Part shown: positions 26,755 through 35,587 of the stretch, piece by piece
Layout of the letters: each line of letters opens with the position of its first letter
How positions within the stretch are numbered: the first letter of the stretch is position 1
NCBI GenBank assembly: GCA_965284645.1
Contig: OZ260106.1
Location: 3,782,001-3,846,000 of the forward strand
Source of the DNA: JAIBAJ01 sp965284645
Lineage (GTDB): Bacteria; Bacteroidota; Bacteroidia; JAIBAJ01
Length of the DNA stretch: 64,000 nucleotides
Direction of reading: 5' to 3'
Program-made: the position numbers and the translations under genes
The notes under the pieces: generated by a model
What the model was told of the DNA's origin: nothing
The model's database searches: none
The model's input: only the letters and a program-made list of their open reading frames with translations

Positions 26755-27137
26755 AAAATTTTAAGAAATACTATATTCTCCCTGCCAATCCAGAGGAGGT
26801 TTACATTGCTTTTACCAATCCGTTTACAATTGAATTATGGACCAACCAAAAAGCAGAAATGGGAACCGAACCCGGCAGCGATTTCTCCTGGTTGGACGGT
26901 AGCATTTCGGGGAAGCTGGTAGGAATGACCGAAAACAAAGAACTTATTCAAACCTGGGATTTTGGTGAGGAGCAAGCAGAAGATTCGACCGTGGTACTTA
27001 GGTTTCATACGCACAAAAATGGGACCTCCGTAGAACTCAATCATACCAATATACCGGATGAAGCCTATGATGACATTGTGGAAGGCTGGGAAGAAGTAAT
27101 ATTTGAAAACCTGAACGATTATTTCTCGGACAATTAA
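26751..27137 (+). CDS. SRPBCC/AHSA1-like domain protein
   Basis: 128 aa. The START/SRPBCC fold is suggested by the opening (YILPANPEEVYIAFTNPFTI), a tryptophan-rich middle (FSWLDGSISGKLVGM, IQTWDF) and a C-terminal helix (GWEEVIFENLNDYF). It resembles Aha1-type ligand- or client-binding domains. It overlaps the DUF3820 gene by 4 bases and abuts the next gene with no gap, so the three are translationally linked. Confidence 0.8.
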   Translation: MKNFKKYYILPANPEEVYIAFTNPFTIELWTNQKAEMGTEPGSDFSWLDGSISGKLVGMTENKELIQTWDFGEEQAEDSTVVLRFHTHKNGTSVELNHTNIPDEAYDDIVEGWEEVIFENLNDYFSDN

Positions 27138-27605
27138 ATGGAAAGCGTAAAACTTAACGAACTTAAAAAGGAATTAGGGCTTAGACCTCCTCAAGAACTC
27201 GTTGAACTTTGCTTAAAACTAGTCAAATTTAAACGGGATAACAAGGATTTACTCACCTACCTGCTTTTTGAGCAAGACAACGAAGCTGGTTATATAGAAA
27301 AGGTAAAGGAGGAAATGGATGTAGCCTTTTCAGAGATTAATAAGTCTTCCTTTTACCTCGCGAAAAAAGGCGTTCGAAAAGCCTTAAAACTAGCCCAAAA
27401 ACACATTAAATATTCCGGTCAAAAAACAACAGAAATCGAATTATTGGCTTACTTCCTGCAACATTTTAATGGCATGGCCAAATACTTTCCGAAGTCTACC
27501 GTTTTTGAAAACCTAAGGGAATCGCAAATTCGGAAGATTACCAAGGCTTTGGAAAGTCTACATCCCGATTTGCAACATGATTATTTACATTTGCTCAAGC
27601 CATAG
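27138..27605 (+). CDS. Conserved hypothetical helical protein
   Basis: 155 aa; the ATG directly follows the upstream TAA. It is fully alpha-helical in appearance and rich in Lys and Leu (KLVKFKRDNKDLLTYLLFEQ, KKGVRKALKLAQKHIKYSGQ). It looks soluble, with no signal peptide. It is the last gene of the 26539-27605 mini-operon. No function was recognised. Confidence 0.8.
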   Translation: MESVKLNELKKELGLRPPQELVELCLKLVKFKRDNKDLLTYLLFEQDNEAGYIEKVKEEMDVAFSEINKSSFYLAKKGVRKALKLAQKHIKYSGQKTTEIELLAYFLQHFNGMAKYFPKSTVFENLRESQIRKITKALESLHPDLQHDYLHLLKP

Positions 27606-27751
27606 TGGATGTTGCGTTTCTAGGCCAAAGTGATAGATGAATGCAATTGCATCCTGCTCCTATCAACTGTGATTATTGGCACAAACGTTTTAAATTAGAA
27701 TTTGACAAGCGCCAAGTACTTTAATTACTTGCGAATCTTAAAGAAAAAAAA

Positions 27752-28054
27752 ATGACTAACATTATTCCAGAAGAAGCCTTTCTTATTCCTTTCCTTCTTA
27801 TACTATTGGCCTTTTTGACGCCTTTTACTTCCGTACCAATCCTCTTCGCTACGCTGAATAAATTACTCAAAAAGAACAAAACAAAATCAACCATAACAAA
27901 CGTGTTGGGAATTTTTGGACTTTTCCTACCACTTTGGTTTTTATTTATGGACAAATTTCAATTAAGCGTTTTCACCTCTCTCTTCATTTGCGTGATTTCT
28001 TCAAGCTTAGCTATACTATTTCATTATTTGATAAGCACAGAAAATGTGGAATGA
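27752..28054 (+). CDS. Small membrane protein of unknown function
   Basis: 100 aa. Three hydrophobic segments are visible (FLIPFLLILLAFLTPF, VLGIFGLFLPLWFLFM, VFTSLFICVISSSLAILFHY), with a basic loop (LLKKNKTKST) between the first two. An A-rich stretch precedes the ATG, which is normal for weak Bacteroidota ribosome binding. No homolog family was recognised. It is probably real because the hydrophobic pattern is regular. Confidence 0.6.
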   Translation: MTNIIPEEAFLIPFLLILLAFLTPFTSVPILFATLNKLLKKNKTKSTITNVLGIFGLFLPLWFLFMDKFQLSVFTSLFICVISSSLAILFHYLISTENVE

Positions 28055-28084
28055 TTGCCTTTCGAAAACTCAAATCAACCCTTA

Positions 28085-28258
28085 ATAGGCATTAGAAACG
28101 AATAATTCACTAAGCAGCAGCAAATCAATTCGTTTATCCAAATTACCAACAAGTGCTTTTCCTAAAATGGGCAAGGATAGCTAAGTCATACAAAATCAGG
28201 AAGTTTAGGTAATTAATTCCTCCTTTGGTAGAATGTGGATTAAAAACTAAGGCTATAT
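28085..28258. repeat. Diverged copy of the TTAA-flanked element A
   Basis: Aligns along its whole length with 16732-16901 but with many substitutions: GCATTAGAAA near the start, AAATCAATTCGTTTATCCAAATT in the middle (against AAATCAATTTGTATGGCCAAATT), TAATTAATTCCTCCTTTGG and GGATTAAAAAC at the end. The TTAA ends are no longer clear, so this looks like an old copy. Confidence 0.6.
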
Positions 28259-28290
28259 AAAACCACCAACTGCCAGGTTAGTAGACTTTT

Positions 28291-28434
28291 CGGGCAGGGA
28301 TAGCAGTGGATAGCCCACAGCCTTGACGGAGCTTCGCGGAGGCAAGGCGAGGACTAGGAACGAATAGCCCGACCATTCGCCTGGTACCACAGCTTATTCA
28401 AAGGTAGACTGGTTGTGGCGAATGGGGCACGCCA
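28291..28434 (-). repeat. GC-rich structured repeat, copy 4 (element C)
   Basis: Minus orientation, 34 bases 3' of the gene at 28469 and in its direction. The hairpin arms are CCATTCGCC (28373-28381) and GGCGAATGG (28417-28425). The cores read AGGGATAGCAGTGGATAGCC and AGGACTAGGAACGAATAGCC. Confidence 0.87.
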
Positions 28435-28468
28435 AATAAAAATTATACCCATCCTCAATTTTAGCATC

Positions 28469-30628
28469 CTACCTCACCAAGGTTACATGTCCGTAAAAAA
28501 GTCGGGTTTCCTTGTCCACCCCGTACACATACAACTTATAGGCATATACCGCACTCTGACACTCCTCCTTGCTTTGTCCACGGTGCGTTCCATCCCAGCC
28601 TTCGTTGAAATTATTGGAACGAAAAACCTGCTCACCCCAACGGTTATAAATTTCGATTTTAAAGTCCTTGGCGCCCATCCCCACCGGACGAAAACCTTCA
28701 TTCATTCCATCGCCATTGGGGGTAAAACTATTGGGAATATAAAGCACATACTCCGGTTGAATATACACTTGCAGGTAAAACACATCCGGACAACCCAAGT
28801 CGTTCACCACAATTTGCTTCACCACCATTTGTCCCGTATCGCCGACGAAGGTGTACTCCAAATTGCAAGTATCCACATTGACGCCATTGCCGAACTCAAG
28901 TCTGCAATCAATTGCCCCACTCGATGCATCCTGAAAATTGAACACCGGATCAAACTGAGAAGCGCTATTGGTATCTACTTGCAGCAAAGCCGTTGGTGTA
29001 GGCAACACGGTAATCATATTCAGAGCCGTGGCCATCACTGTATCTTTGCATCCAAAACTTGAAATAACCTGAAGACTAATGGAATACGAACCCGGGTTAG
29101 GAAAAATATGAAAAGGTTCCACCATGCTGGAGTTACCTCCTTCGCCAAAATCCCAACGGTAATCCAATCCAAATTCATAAAAACTCGAATTGGTAAAGTT
29201 TACCTGAAATGGGGCACAACCGGTAAGTGGTGTAAAATCAAAACTGGCAATGGGATTGTCGTACACCATCACTTCCAAACTATCAGCACTATAGCATCCG
29301 TCCGATTCGATGGTTAAGCGAACCAGAAAAGTATCGGCCGAGGCAAAAGTTACACCGGTAGGGTCTTTTTGAATACTTACCCCGGGATTTGCACCTGGAC
29401 CAAAATCCCAGGCAAAAGTTGAGTAACTCTGGTAAACCCCGCCCGCCTGAAAGTTGAAATTATTTCCCAACAAACATTGGCTGCTGACCGGAGGAATATC
29501 AGCCTCCAAAAATTCCTTTACCACATAATCCAAACGGGCGGTATCGGCACAAGGCCAGCCTGGATTGGCAATCAAGGTAACCGTATAAACCCCCGTATCG
29601 GCATAAACAAAACTTGGGGTTTCAAGGTTGGAGGTATCGGAGGTGCTATTGGTAAGTCCAAAATCCCAATGGTAAAAGGTAGAATTAACACTGCTGTTTG
29701 AAAACTGCACATTGCGCCCCAGGCAAAAACTGGTTTGGTCGGGAATGGCCGCTATCACATTGGAAGTACAGTTCACCACATTAAACTGAAAATCCCTTTT
29801 GTTGGTACTGAGCAACTGTCCATTTCGGTATTCCTTCACACAAACGGCCACTACATATTGGCCCACCTGGCTGGGTGTAACCGTTAAAACACCCGTATTG
29901 GGATCGATTTGGATGGCCGGATTAGACGGCATGGGATAACCCGAACTATAACCCGGACCGTAATTCACAAACGGATAAGGTGGAGCTGGGGCAAGCATTG
30001 GATAAGGATCGGTAGTATTGGCACCTTGGTAGGCATCGCAAAGTTCGTAAACCAATACATCGCCGTCGGGATCGGTTGCCGAATGGTCAAATACCAATTC
30101 CTCGTCGGCACAAAGCGCAATAGGCGGAAATTCGTTGAAACGTGGACTGCTGTTACAATTGGCCAAGTTTTGAGGAGGCACAAAACACATGTAGGTACTT
30201 CCTTGATCGCCCGGATTAATGAGGTTCAAGATGGAATTGTTACGACAACAGCGCTGATAAGCAATGTAATAGCCCGAACTATTGGGGGGCAGGGTCAAAA
30301 TATATTTATAAGTTGCCTCCCGCACACAAATATTTGGCGGAGCCTGCAAACAAGGATTACTGATAAAAACCGGAACCGAAACACTGTCTACATCCACCAG
30401 CGTAGGATTTTGATAGGGCGAAAACAGATTGGCACCATCATAAATGCTTAAATAGGCCGGATTATCAAAAGGGGCCTGTCCATTGATGCAATCGCGATAC
30501 ACCTTGAGCGTAATTTCATATTGATTATTTCCCAAACAAGTATAGTAAATTTCACCGCCTACAATATGCGTAGCACTAGCGCCCAAGCACCAACATAAAA
30601 AGCATAGTATGAAAACGTGTTTACGCAA
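28469..30628 (-). CDS. Large secreted PKD protein with gliding-motility-associated (T9SS type B) domain
   Basis: 719 aa from a TTG start. A signal peptide ends near CWCLGASA, and the mature protein begins with the Bacteroidota phrase THIVGGEIYYTCLGNNQYEI. A Cys-rich N-terminal domain (~20-280) carries a cadherin-like DHSATDPDGDVLVYE. PKD-like domains follow (YHWDFGLTNS, FAWDFGPGANPG, YRWDFGEGGNS). The C-terminus (YIPNSFTPNGDGMNEGFRPV, YNRWGEQVFRSNNFNEGWDG) is the type B T9SS sorting domain. Likely a surface filament or matrix protein. Element C follows its stop. Confidence 0.9.
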   Translation of the reverse strand: MRKHVFILCFLCWCLGASATHIVGGEIYYTCLGNNQYEITLKVYRDCINGQAPFDNPAYLSIYDGANLFSPYQNPTLVDVDSVSVPVFISNPCLQAPPNICVREATYKYILTLPPNSSGYYIAYQRCCRNNSILNLINPGDQGSTYMCFVPPQNLANCNSSPRFNEFPPIALCADEELVFDHSATDPDGDVLVYELCDAYQGANTTDPYPMLAPAPPYPFVNYGPGYSSGYPMPSNPAIQIDPNTGVLTVTPSQVGQYVVAVCVKEYRNGQLLSTNKRDFQFNVVNCTSNVIAAIPDQTSFCLGRNVQFSNSSVNSTFYHWDFGLTNSTSDTSNLETPSFVYADTGVYTVTLIANPGWPCADTARLDYVVKEFLEADIPPVSSQCLLGNNFNFQAGGVYQSYSTFAWDFGPGANPGVSIQKDPTGVTFASADTFLVRLTIESDGCYSADSLEVMVYDNPIASFDFTPLTGCAPFQVNFTNSSFYEFGLDYRWDFGEGGNSSMVEPFHIFPNPGSYSISLQVISSFGCKDTVMATALNMITVLPTPTALLQVDTNSASQFDPVFNFQDASSGAIDCRLEFGNGVNVDTCNLEYTFVGDTGQMVVKQIVVNDLGCPDVFYLQVYIQPEYVLYIPNSFTPNGDGMNEGFRPVGMGAKDFKIEIYNRWGEQVFRSNNFNEGWDGTHRGQSKEECQSAVYAYKLYVYGVDKETRLFYGHVTLVR

Positions 30629-30734
30629 ATCCGAAGGAATAATTCAAACAAAAATCGGAAAATATCGGCAGGAAACGCATTTATTTTTAAGATATTACAT
30701 TAAAAATTTCATAAAAATATAAATTGAAAATCGC

Positions 30735-30904
30735 TTAAACCCAGATTACGCATTAGAAATGCATAAACGATTAACCAGTTGTAAATCAATTTGTATAGCC
30801 AAATTGATAACAACTGCTATCCCGAAATTTTTTCGGGAGGGGTAACCCCAACTAAATCAAGTAGTTCGGATTAATAAATCCTCCTATTGATTAATTTGGG
30901 TTAA
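30735..30904. repeat. TTAA-flanked MITE-like repeat, copy 2 (element A)
   Basis: 170 bp with TTAA at both ends (30735-30738, 30901-30904); three substitutions relative to 16732-16901 and no indels, which implies recent spread. Contains the CCCGAA...TTCGGG hairpin. Confidence 0.87.
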
Positions 30905-30942
30905 ACATTCTGGGTCGAAAACGAGGTGGTTATTTATGATTT

Positions 30943-31086
30943 GGCGGGCCCCATTTGCCAAAACCAGTGTGGGTGATGAAACTAAAATTTAGCAAGGGCA
31001 AATGGTCGGGCTATCCACTGCAAGTCCTCACGCCATTCGCTTACGCTTTGGCCGTTGTGGGCTTTCCGTTTCTATCCCTGCCCGAA
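30943..31086 (+). repeat. GC-rich structured repeat, copy 5 (element C)
   Basis: Starts GGCGGGCCCCATTTGCC. The hairpin arms are CCATTTGCC (30951-30959) and GGCAAATGG (30997-31005). The cores are CGGGCTATCCACTGCAAGTC and GTGGGCTTTCCGTTTCTATC. This copy is one of two not placed 3' of a same-strand gene; it lies inside a block of four repeats. Confidence 0.87.
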
Positions 31087-31094
31087 ACGGTATA

Positions 31095-31239
31095 CTTATA
31101 CCAATTTTAATTTATAAATAGTCCAAAGGTTATTTGTAAATTTAGATTGGTAAATGCCGAGGATACAGTATGTTAGTCCAATTTTTTCAAGAAAATGTGA
31201 GCCTAAAATTGGACTATACATAATGTCCATTCGGTATTA
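31095..31239. repeat. 145-bp MITE-like repeat, copy 2 (element B)
   Basis: Same length as 8813-8957 with about five substitutions. It has the same inverted ends (TTATACC / TAATACC) and internal TAGTCCAATTTT...AAAATTGGACTA hairpin. Confidence 0.87.
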
Positions 31240-31287
31240 AGTTTTGCGCCAGATTAAACAGAGGCGGTTTACAATTCCTAATCGAAA

Positions 31288-31470
31288 TTAAACCCAAATT
31301 CAGCATTAGACATCTATTACAGCTTCCAACTGCTTCAAATACAAGGATTTCAGAACAATTTTTGACTTCAAAATAGTTTACTATTCCTTCACCCAAAAAT
31401 TAACCTGAAACCCTCGTCTTTATTGCATTTGAAAGCTTCATTACGATTTCTAATGCGTAATCTGGGTTAA
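31288..31470. repeat. TTAA-flanked inverted-repeat element, third type
   Basis: 183 bp bounded by TTAA on both sides. The left end reads ACCCAAATTCAGCATTAGAC, and the right end on the other strand reads ACCCAGATTACGCATTAGAA, a ~22-bp inverted repeat with few mismatches. The right end is the same sequence as the left end of element A, so both probably used the same transposase. The interior is unrelated to element A. Confidence 0.7.
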
Positions 31471-31555
31471 ATGCAAATACGGCGTTTACTTTTTGGAAGA
31501 AGGAGGGCAAATTCGGTTATTAACCTAGCCAATCCGCAGTCCAATAGAAGTTATC

Positions 31556-31885
31556 CTACATAAAGCCCAATTCAACCTTGGCCACTTCGCTCATAAAGTC
31601 CTTTTCCCAAGGTGGTTCGAAGGTAATCGTCACTTTGGCCGAGCGCAATCCTTCAATTTCACGAAGTTTATCTTCTACTTCGGGTGGGAGGGTTTCGGCA
31701 ACCGGACAGGAAGGTGAAGTAAGCGTCATCAGCACATCTAGGTTTGTATCATCATCGATTTTAATTTCATAAATCAAACCTAATTCCCAAATATCAACGG
31801 GGATTTCGGGGTCGTAGCAGGTTCGAAGCACATCCAGCACTTTCTCTACCAATACACTGTCTTTTGAATCTATGATAGCTGGCAT
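31556..31885 (-). CDS. SufT-like MIP18/DUF59 Fe-S assembly protein
   Basis: 109 aa. A single DUF59 domain with VLRTCYDPEIPVDIWELGLI, the motif TSPSCPVAETLP carrying the conserved Cys, and a C-terminal VTITFEPPWEKDFMSEVAK. It acts as a maturation factor for Fe-S proteins. It is the last gene of the suf operon, one base after sufE. Confidence 0.93.
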   Translation of the reverse strand: MPAIIDSKDSVLVEKVLDVLRTCYDPEIPVDIWELGLIYEIKIDDDTNLDVLMTLTSPSCPVAETLPPEVEDKLREIEGLRSAKVTITFEPPWEKDFMSEVAKVELGFM

Positions 31886-31886
31886 A

Positions 31887-32297
31887 CTAGCAATTGTTTA
31901 AGGCAAAGGTTTTCATTTGTTTGATCATGCTCACCAAGCCATTCGAACGGGTTGGCGAAAGATGTTCCTTCAATCCGATTTGGTCAATAAACTCGGTACC
32001 GGTCGAGAAAATAGTTTGAGGGGTTTCGCCATTGAATACTTGTACCAACAAAGCAATAATTCCTTTGGTAATAATGGCATCTGAATCGGCTGTAAATTCA
32101 ACAAGTCCGTTTTTCATTTCGCCATGCAACCAAACCCGACTTTGGCAACCTTTCACCAATCTGTCTTCGGTTTTTAGGGAGGGGTCGATCAAGGGAAGGT
32201 TTTTTCCCAAGTCGATAAGGTATTCGTATTTGCCTTCCCAATCCTCGAAAAGTGCAAAATCTTCTATCAATGCCTGTTTCTTTTCCGCAATTTCCAT
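31887..32297 (-). CDS. sufE: Sulfur acceptor SufE
   Basis: 136 aa. SufE takes the persulfide sulfur from SufS and passes it to the SufBCD scaffold. The acceptor cysteine lies in LVKGCQSRVWL (Cys ~50), and the EDWEGKYEYLIDLGKNLP opening is typical. It is 2 bases after sufS. Confidence 0.95.
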   Translation of the reverse strand: MEIAEKKQALIEDFALFEDWEGKYEYLIDLGKNLPLIDPSLKTEDRLVKGCQSRVWLHGEMKNGLVEFTADSDAIITKGIIALLVQVFNGETPQTIFSTGTEFIDQIGLKEHLSPTRSNGLVSMIKQMKTFALNNC

Positions 32298-32299
32298 AA

Positions 32300-33538
32300 T
32301 TAGGCAAACATCTTTTTGACCTTGTTTATTCCTGTTACCAATTGGTCAATTTCGGCAAAGGTATTGTAAATGGAAAAAGAAGCACGGATAGTTCCTGGAA
32401 TTTGGAAAAAATCCATCACTGGTTGGGCACAATGGTGACCTGTACGAACGGCAATTCCCATTTTATCTAAAATTACGCCCGCATCGTAAGGGTGAATACC
32501 TTCAAGATTAAAGGAAATCAAGGACGAACGATTTTGGGCTTTTCCGACAAATTGCATACCGTCAATTTCATGAAAACGCTCCAAACCATAAGCCAAGAGA
32601 GCCTCTTCATGTTTAGCAATGGCATCTAGTCCAATTTCTTCGATGAAACGAACTGCTTCCATCAGGCAAATCGTAGCCTCGATATTGGGAGTACCCGCTT
32701 CAAACTTAAAAGGCAATTCATTGTATTCCGTTTTTTGGAACGAAACTGTTTTAATCATATCGCCTCCACCTTGATAGGGCGGCAAGGCTTCCAACCATTT
32801 TTCTTTTCCGTACAGTATTCCTACGCCGGTTGGACCGTACATTTTATGGCCTGAAAACACATAAAAGTCAACATCCAAATCCTGAACATCCACTTTTTGG
32901 TGTTGGATAGCTTGGGCCCCATCAACCAAAACAGGAATCCCTAATTGGTGGGCGGCGGCCACCATTTCCTTGATTGGGTTCACCGTTCCAAGCGAATTGG
33001 AAACATGAGTAACACAAACTAGTTTTGGCTTATTTTCTAGCAGCTTAAGGTATTCGGAATAAATCAAATCGCCGTTTTCATCCATTGGAATAACCAAAAG
33101 TTTGGCTTCCCTTTCTTCGCAAACCATTTGCCAAGGCACAATGTTGCTATGATGTTCCATAGCTGAAACCAAAATAGAATCACCCGGTTTGATATATTTC
33201 TTACCGAACGAACTGGCAATCAAATTAATACTATCCGTGGTACCTTTAGTGAAAATCACTTCATGGGGTGAAGCAGCATGGATAAAAGACTGTACTTTTC
33301 TACGAGAGGCTTCATACAATTCAGTTCCATCCTGGCTGAGTCGGTGTACCCCCCGATGGATATTGGCATTTTGAAAAGTATAATAGTGGTTTATAGCTTG
33401 AATGACCCGCAATGGTTTTTGGGTGGTGGCACCATTATCCAAATACACCAACGGCTTACCGTTCACCTCCCTAGCTAAAATGGGAAATTGTTTGCGAATG
33501 GCTTCAATATCAAGTTGGGTTTGGACAGTGCTATTCAT
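32300..33538 (-). CDS. sufS: Cysteine desulfurase SufS
   Basis: 412 aa. A PLP enzyme that releases sulfur from L-cysteine as enzyme-bound persulfide. The PLP lysine is in FSGHKMYGPTG; the persulfide cysteine is in RTGHHCAQPVM. The N-terminal YLDNGATTQKP is a group II hallmark. It lies 2 bases after sufD. Confidence 0.96.
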   Translation of the reverse strand: MNSTVQTQLDIEAIRKQFPILAREVNGKPLVYLDNGATTQKPLRVIQAINHYYTFQNANIHRGVHRLSQDGTELYEASRRKVQSFIHAASPHEVIFTKGTTDSINLIASSFGKKYIKPGDSILVSAMEHHSNIVPWQMVCEEREAKLLVIPMDENGDLIYSEYLKLLENKPKLVCVTHVSNSLGTVNPIKEMVAAAHQLGIPVLVDGAQAIQHQKVDVQDLDVDFYVFSGHKMYGPTGVGILYGKEKWLEALPPYQGGGDMIKTVSFQKTEYNELPFKFEAGTPNIEATICLMEAVRFIEEIGLDAIAKHEEALLAYGLERFHEIDGMQFVGKAQNRSSLISFNLEGIHPYDAGVILDKMGIAVRTGHHCAQPVMDFFQIPGTIRASFSIYNTFAEIDQLVTGINKVKKMFA

Positions 33539-33540
33539 GG

Positions 33541-34797
33541 CTAGTAGGAAGCTAATTTGTTTTCAATGGCCTCTTCTAAGTAGGCTCGAACCGAGTTGTT
33601 TTTAACCTGGTCCAGTATTTCTTCTGCAAAGGCCGTCACTAGTAAACGTTTGGCCGATTCCATTCCAATGCCTCTGCTTTGCAAATAAAACAAGGCCTTT
33701 TCATCCAATTGTCCGGTGGAACTGCCATGGCTACATTTCACATCATCGGCATAGATTTCCAATTGAGGTTTGGTAAAAATGGCTGCATCGTCACTCAAGA
33801 GCAGGTTTTTATTGCTTTGGAAAGCATTTGTTTTTTGGGCATCTTGGCGCACAAAGATTTTTCCGTTAAAAACGCCTGTTCCTTTGCCAAGAGCAACCCC
33901 TTTATAGAGTTCGTTGCTCGGACAATGCGCAACCCGGTGATCCACCAAGGTATGGCTATCAAAAACTTCATCGGTGGCTGGAATAAAAACGCCGTACATA
34001 TGGCCTTCAGCGGCTTTTCCGTTTAGGAGCAATTGGGTATTGTTCCGCACCAATTTTCCACTCAGGTTAATGCTTTGGTGGTTGAATCGACTGGCTGTTT
34101 GCAGGTCACAGATCAAATAATCGACCGTTTGCAAATTCTTTCCACCTTCTTGAATTTGTGTAAAACCAAAGGAAGCGTTTGGGCCAAGCGCTATTTCAGT
34201 CACCACATTGAAAAAAGATTCAGAAGTTAATTTTGATCCAAAGGAGTGGGAATACACTTCAGCTTCTGCATTTTCTTCAATGGAAATTAAATTTCGAGAT
34301 TGTACAAAACCCGATTGATTGCCAGTGAAATAATTCAGTACATAAATTGGTTTTTCCAAGACTGTACCTTTTCTGACTTTCAGACCAAAGCCTTGGTTGA
34401 AGTGGGCTGAATTATTGGCCACAAAACCATCGGAGATATCCGCTAATGCACCCAATTTCTTGGCCATTGTCGGAACCTCAGAAAGTACATGTTCAAGTGT
34501 TCCGAGCGATACATTGGCAGGCAAACCATCCAAATTGGAATATTCTGCCTTAAAAAATCCATTAATAAAGGTGAGCACATAAGCATCGATGTCAACGGGG
34601 CTTTGAAAATCCTTGTCTTCATTAGCCATGACTTCGGTCCACGAATTTTGGAGTGCTTTCCCAAAATTCAAATATTTATAATCTTCATTTTTGGTTGTAG
34701 GGAAACCCTTACTCGCAAAAATTTGGGCAGCGTTGGTTCTTAGCTTTTTAAGGCTTTCTATGGGATCCGCTTGTTTGGTATCAACTTCAATAGACAT
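33541..34797 (-). CDS. sufD: Fe-S assembly scaffold subunit SufD
   Basis: 418 aa. It forms the SufBC2D scaffold with SufB and SufC. The C-terminal beta-helix with KCSHGSSTGQLDEKALFYLQ, SRGIGMESAKRLLVTAFAEE is the family signature. The N-terminal helical part is variable, as usual. It follows sufC in the operon after a 20-base gap. Confidence 0.95.
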   Translation of the reverse strand: MSIEVDTKQADPIESLKKLRTNAAQIFASKGFPTTKNEDYKYLNFGKALQNSWTEVMANEDKDFQSPVDIDAYVLTFINGFFKAEYSNLDGLPANVSLGTLEHVLSEVPTMAKKLGALADISDGFVANNSAHFNQGFGLKVRKGTVLEKPIYVLNYFTGNQSGFVQSRNLISIEENAEAEVYSHSFGSKLTSESFFNVVTEIALGPNASFGFTQIQEGGKNLQTVDYLICDLQTASRFNHQSINLSGKLVRNNTQLLLNGKAAEGHMYGVFIPATDEVFDSHTLVDHRVAHCPSNELYKGVALGKGTGVFNGKIFVRQDAQKTNAFQSNKNLLLSDDAAIFTKPQLEIYADDVKCSHGSSTGQLDEKALFYLQSRGIGMESAKRLLVTAFAEEILDQVKNNSVRAYLEEAIENKLASY

Positions 34798-34817
34798 GGT
34801 AGATCGATAAGGTGGGT

Positions 34818-35576
34818 TTAGGCTTCAGCAGCAACTTCTTGTTTGATCCAATCATATCCCTTTTCTTCCAATTCCAAGGCAAGTTCCTTGGTACCTGATT
34901 TAACTATTCTTCCGTCGTACATCACATGCACAAAATCAGGAACTATATAATCCAAAAGGCGTTGGTAATGGGTAATAACAATAAAGGCATTTTCCGAACT
35001 TTTCACTTTGTTCACACCTTGAGCTACGATACGCAAAGCATCAATATCCAAACCACTATCGGTTTCATCCAATACCGCCAATTTAGGATTCAGCATAGCC
35101 AATTGAAAGATTTCGTTTCGTTTTTTTTCTCCGCCCGAAAAACCTTGGTTTACCGAACGGCTGGCCAATTCTGCACCAAGTTCTACCAAGGCCTGTTTCT
35201 CTTTAAAATACTTCAGAAAATCTTTGGCAGATAAAGGTTCCAATCCTTGGTATTTGCGAATTTCAGCTAGGGCCGTTTTCAAAAAATTCACATTACTAAC
35301 ACCAGGAATTTCAACAGGATATTGAAAAGCCAAGAACAAGCCCTCGCGAGCCCTGTCTTCCGGAGCCAGTTCAAGCAAATCCTTTTGATTAAACAATACC
35401 GAGCCACCGGTAACTTCATATTCTTCGCGACCAGCCAAAACTGAAGCCAAGGTTGACTTACCAGTTCCGTTAGGTCCCATTATGGCGTGAATTTCGCCTG
35501 GTTTAACTTCTAGGTTAAAGCCCTTTAGGATTTCTTTCTCCTCGATTCGGGCATGTAAATTTTGAATTGATAGCAT
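34818..35576 (-). CDS. sufC: Fe-S assembly ATPase SufC
   Basis: 252 aa ABC-type ATPase. Walker A is GPNGTGKST, the signature is FSGGEKKRNEI, Walker B is LAVLDETDSGLD, and the H-loop is VITHYQRLLDY. It powers the SufBCD scaffold and is soluble, with no membrane partner. Confidence 0.97.
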   Translation of the reverse strand: MLSIQNLHARIEEKEILKGFNLEVKPGEIHAIMGPNGTGKSTLASVLAGREEYEVTGGSVLFNQKDLLELAPEDRAREGLFLAFQYPVEIPGVSNVNFLKTALAEIRKYQGLEPLSAKDFLKYFKEKQALVELGAELASRSVNQGFSGGEKKRNEIFQLAMLNPKLAVLDETDSGLDIDALRIVAQGVNKVKSSENAFIVITHYQRLLDYIVPDFVHVMYDGRIVKSGTKELALELEEKGYDWIKQEVAAEA

Positions 35577-35587
35577 GTTCTTTCTTT

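Noticed and set aside
28415..30451. Long plus-strand open frames (for example 28415-29062, 29909-30451)
   Set aside because: They are antisense to the large PKD gene, with basic low-quality products and no family features.
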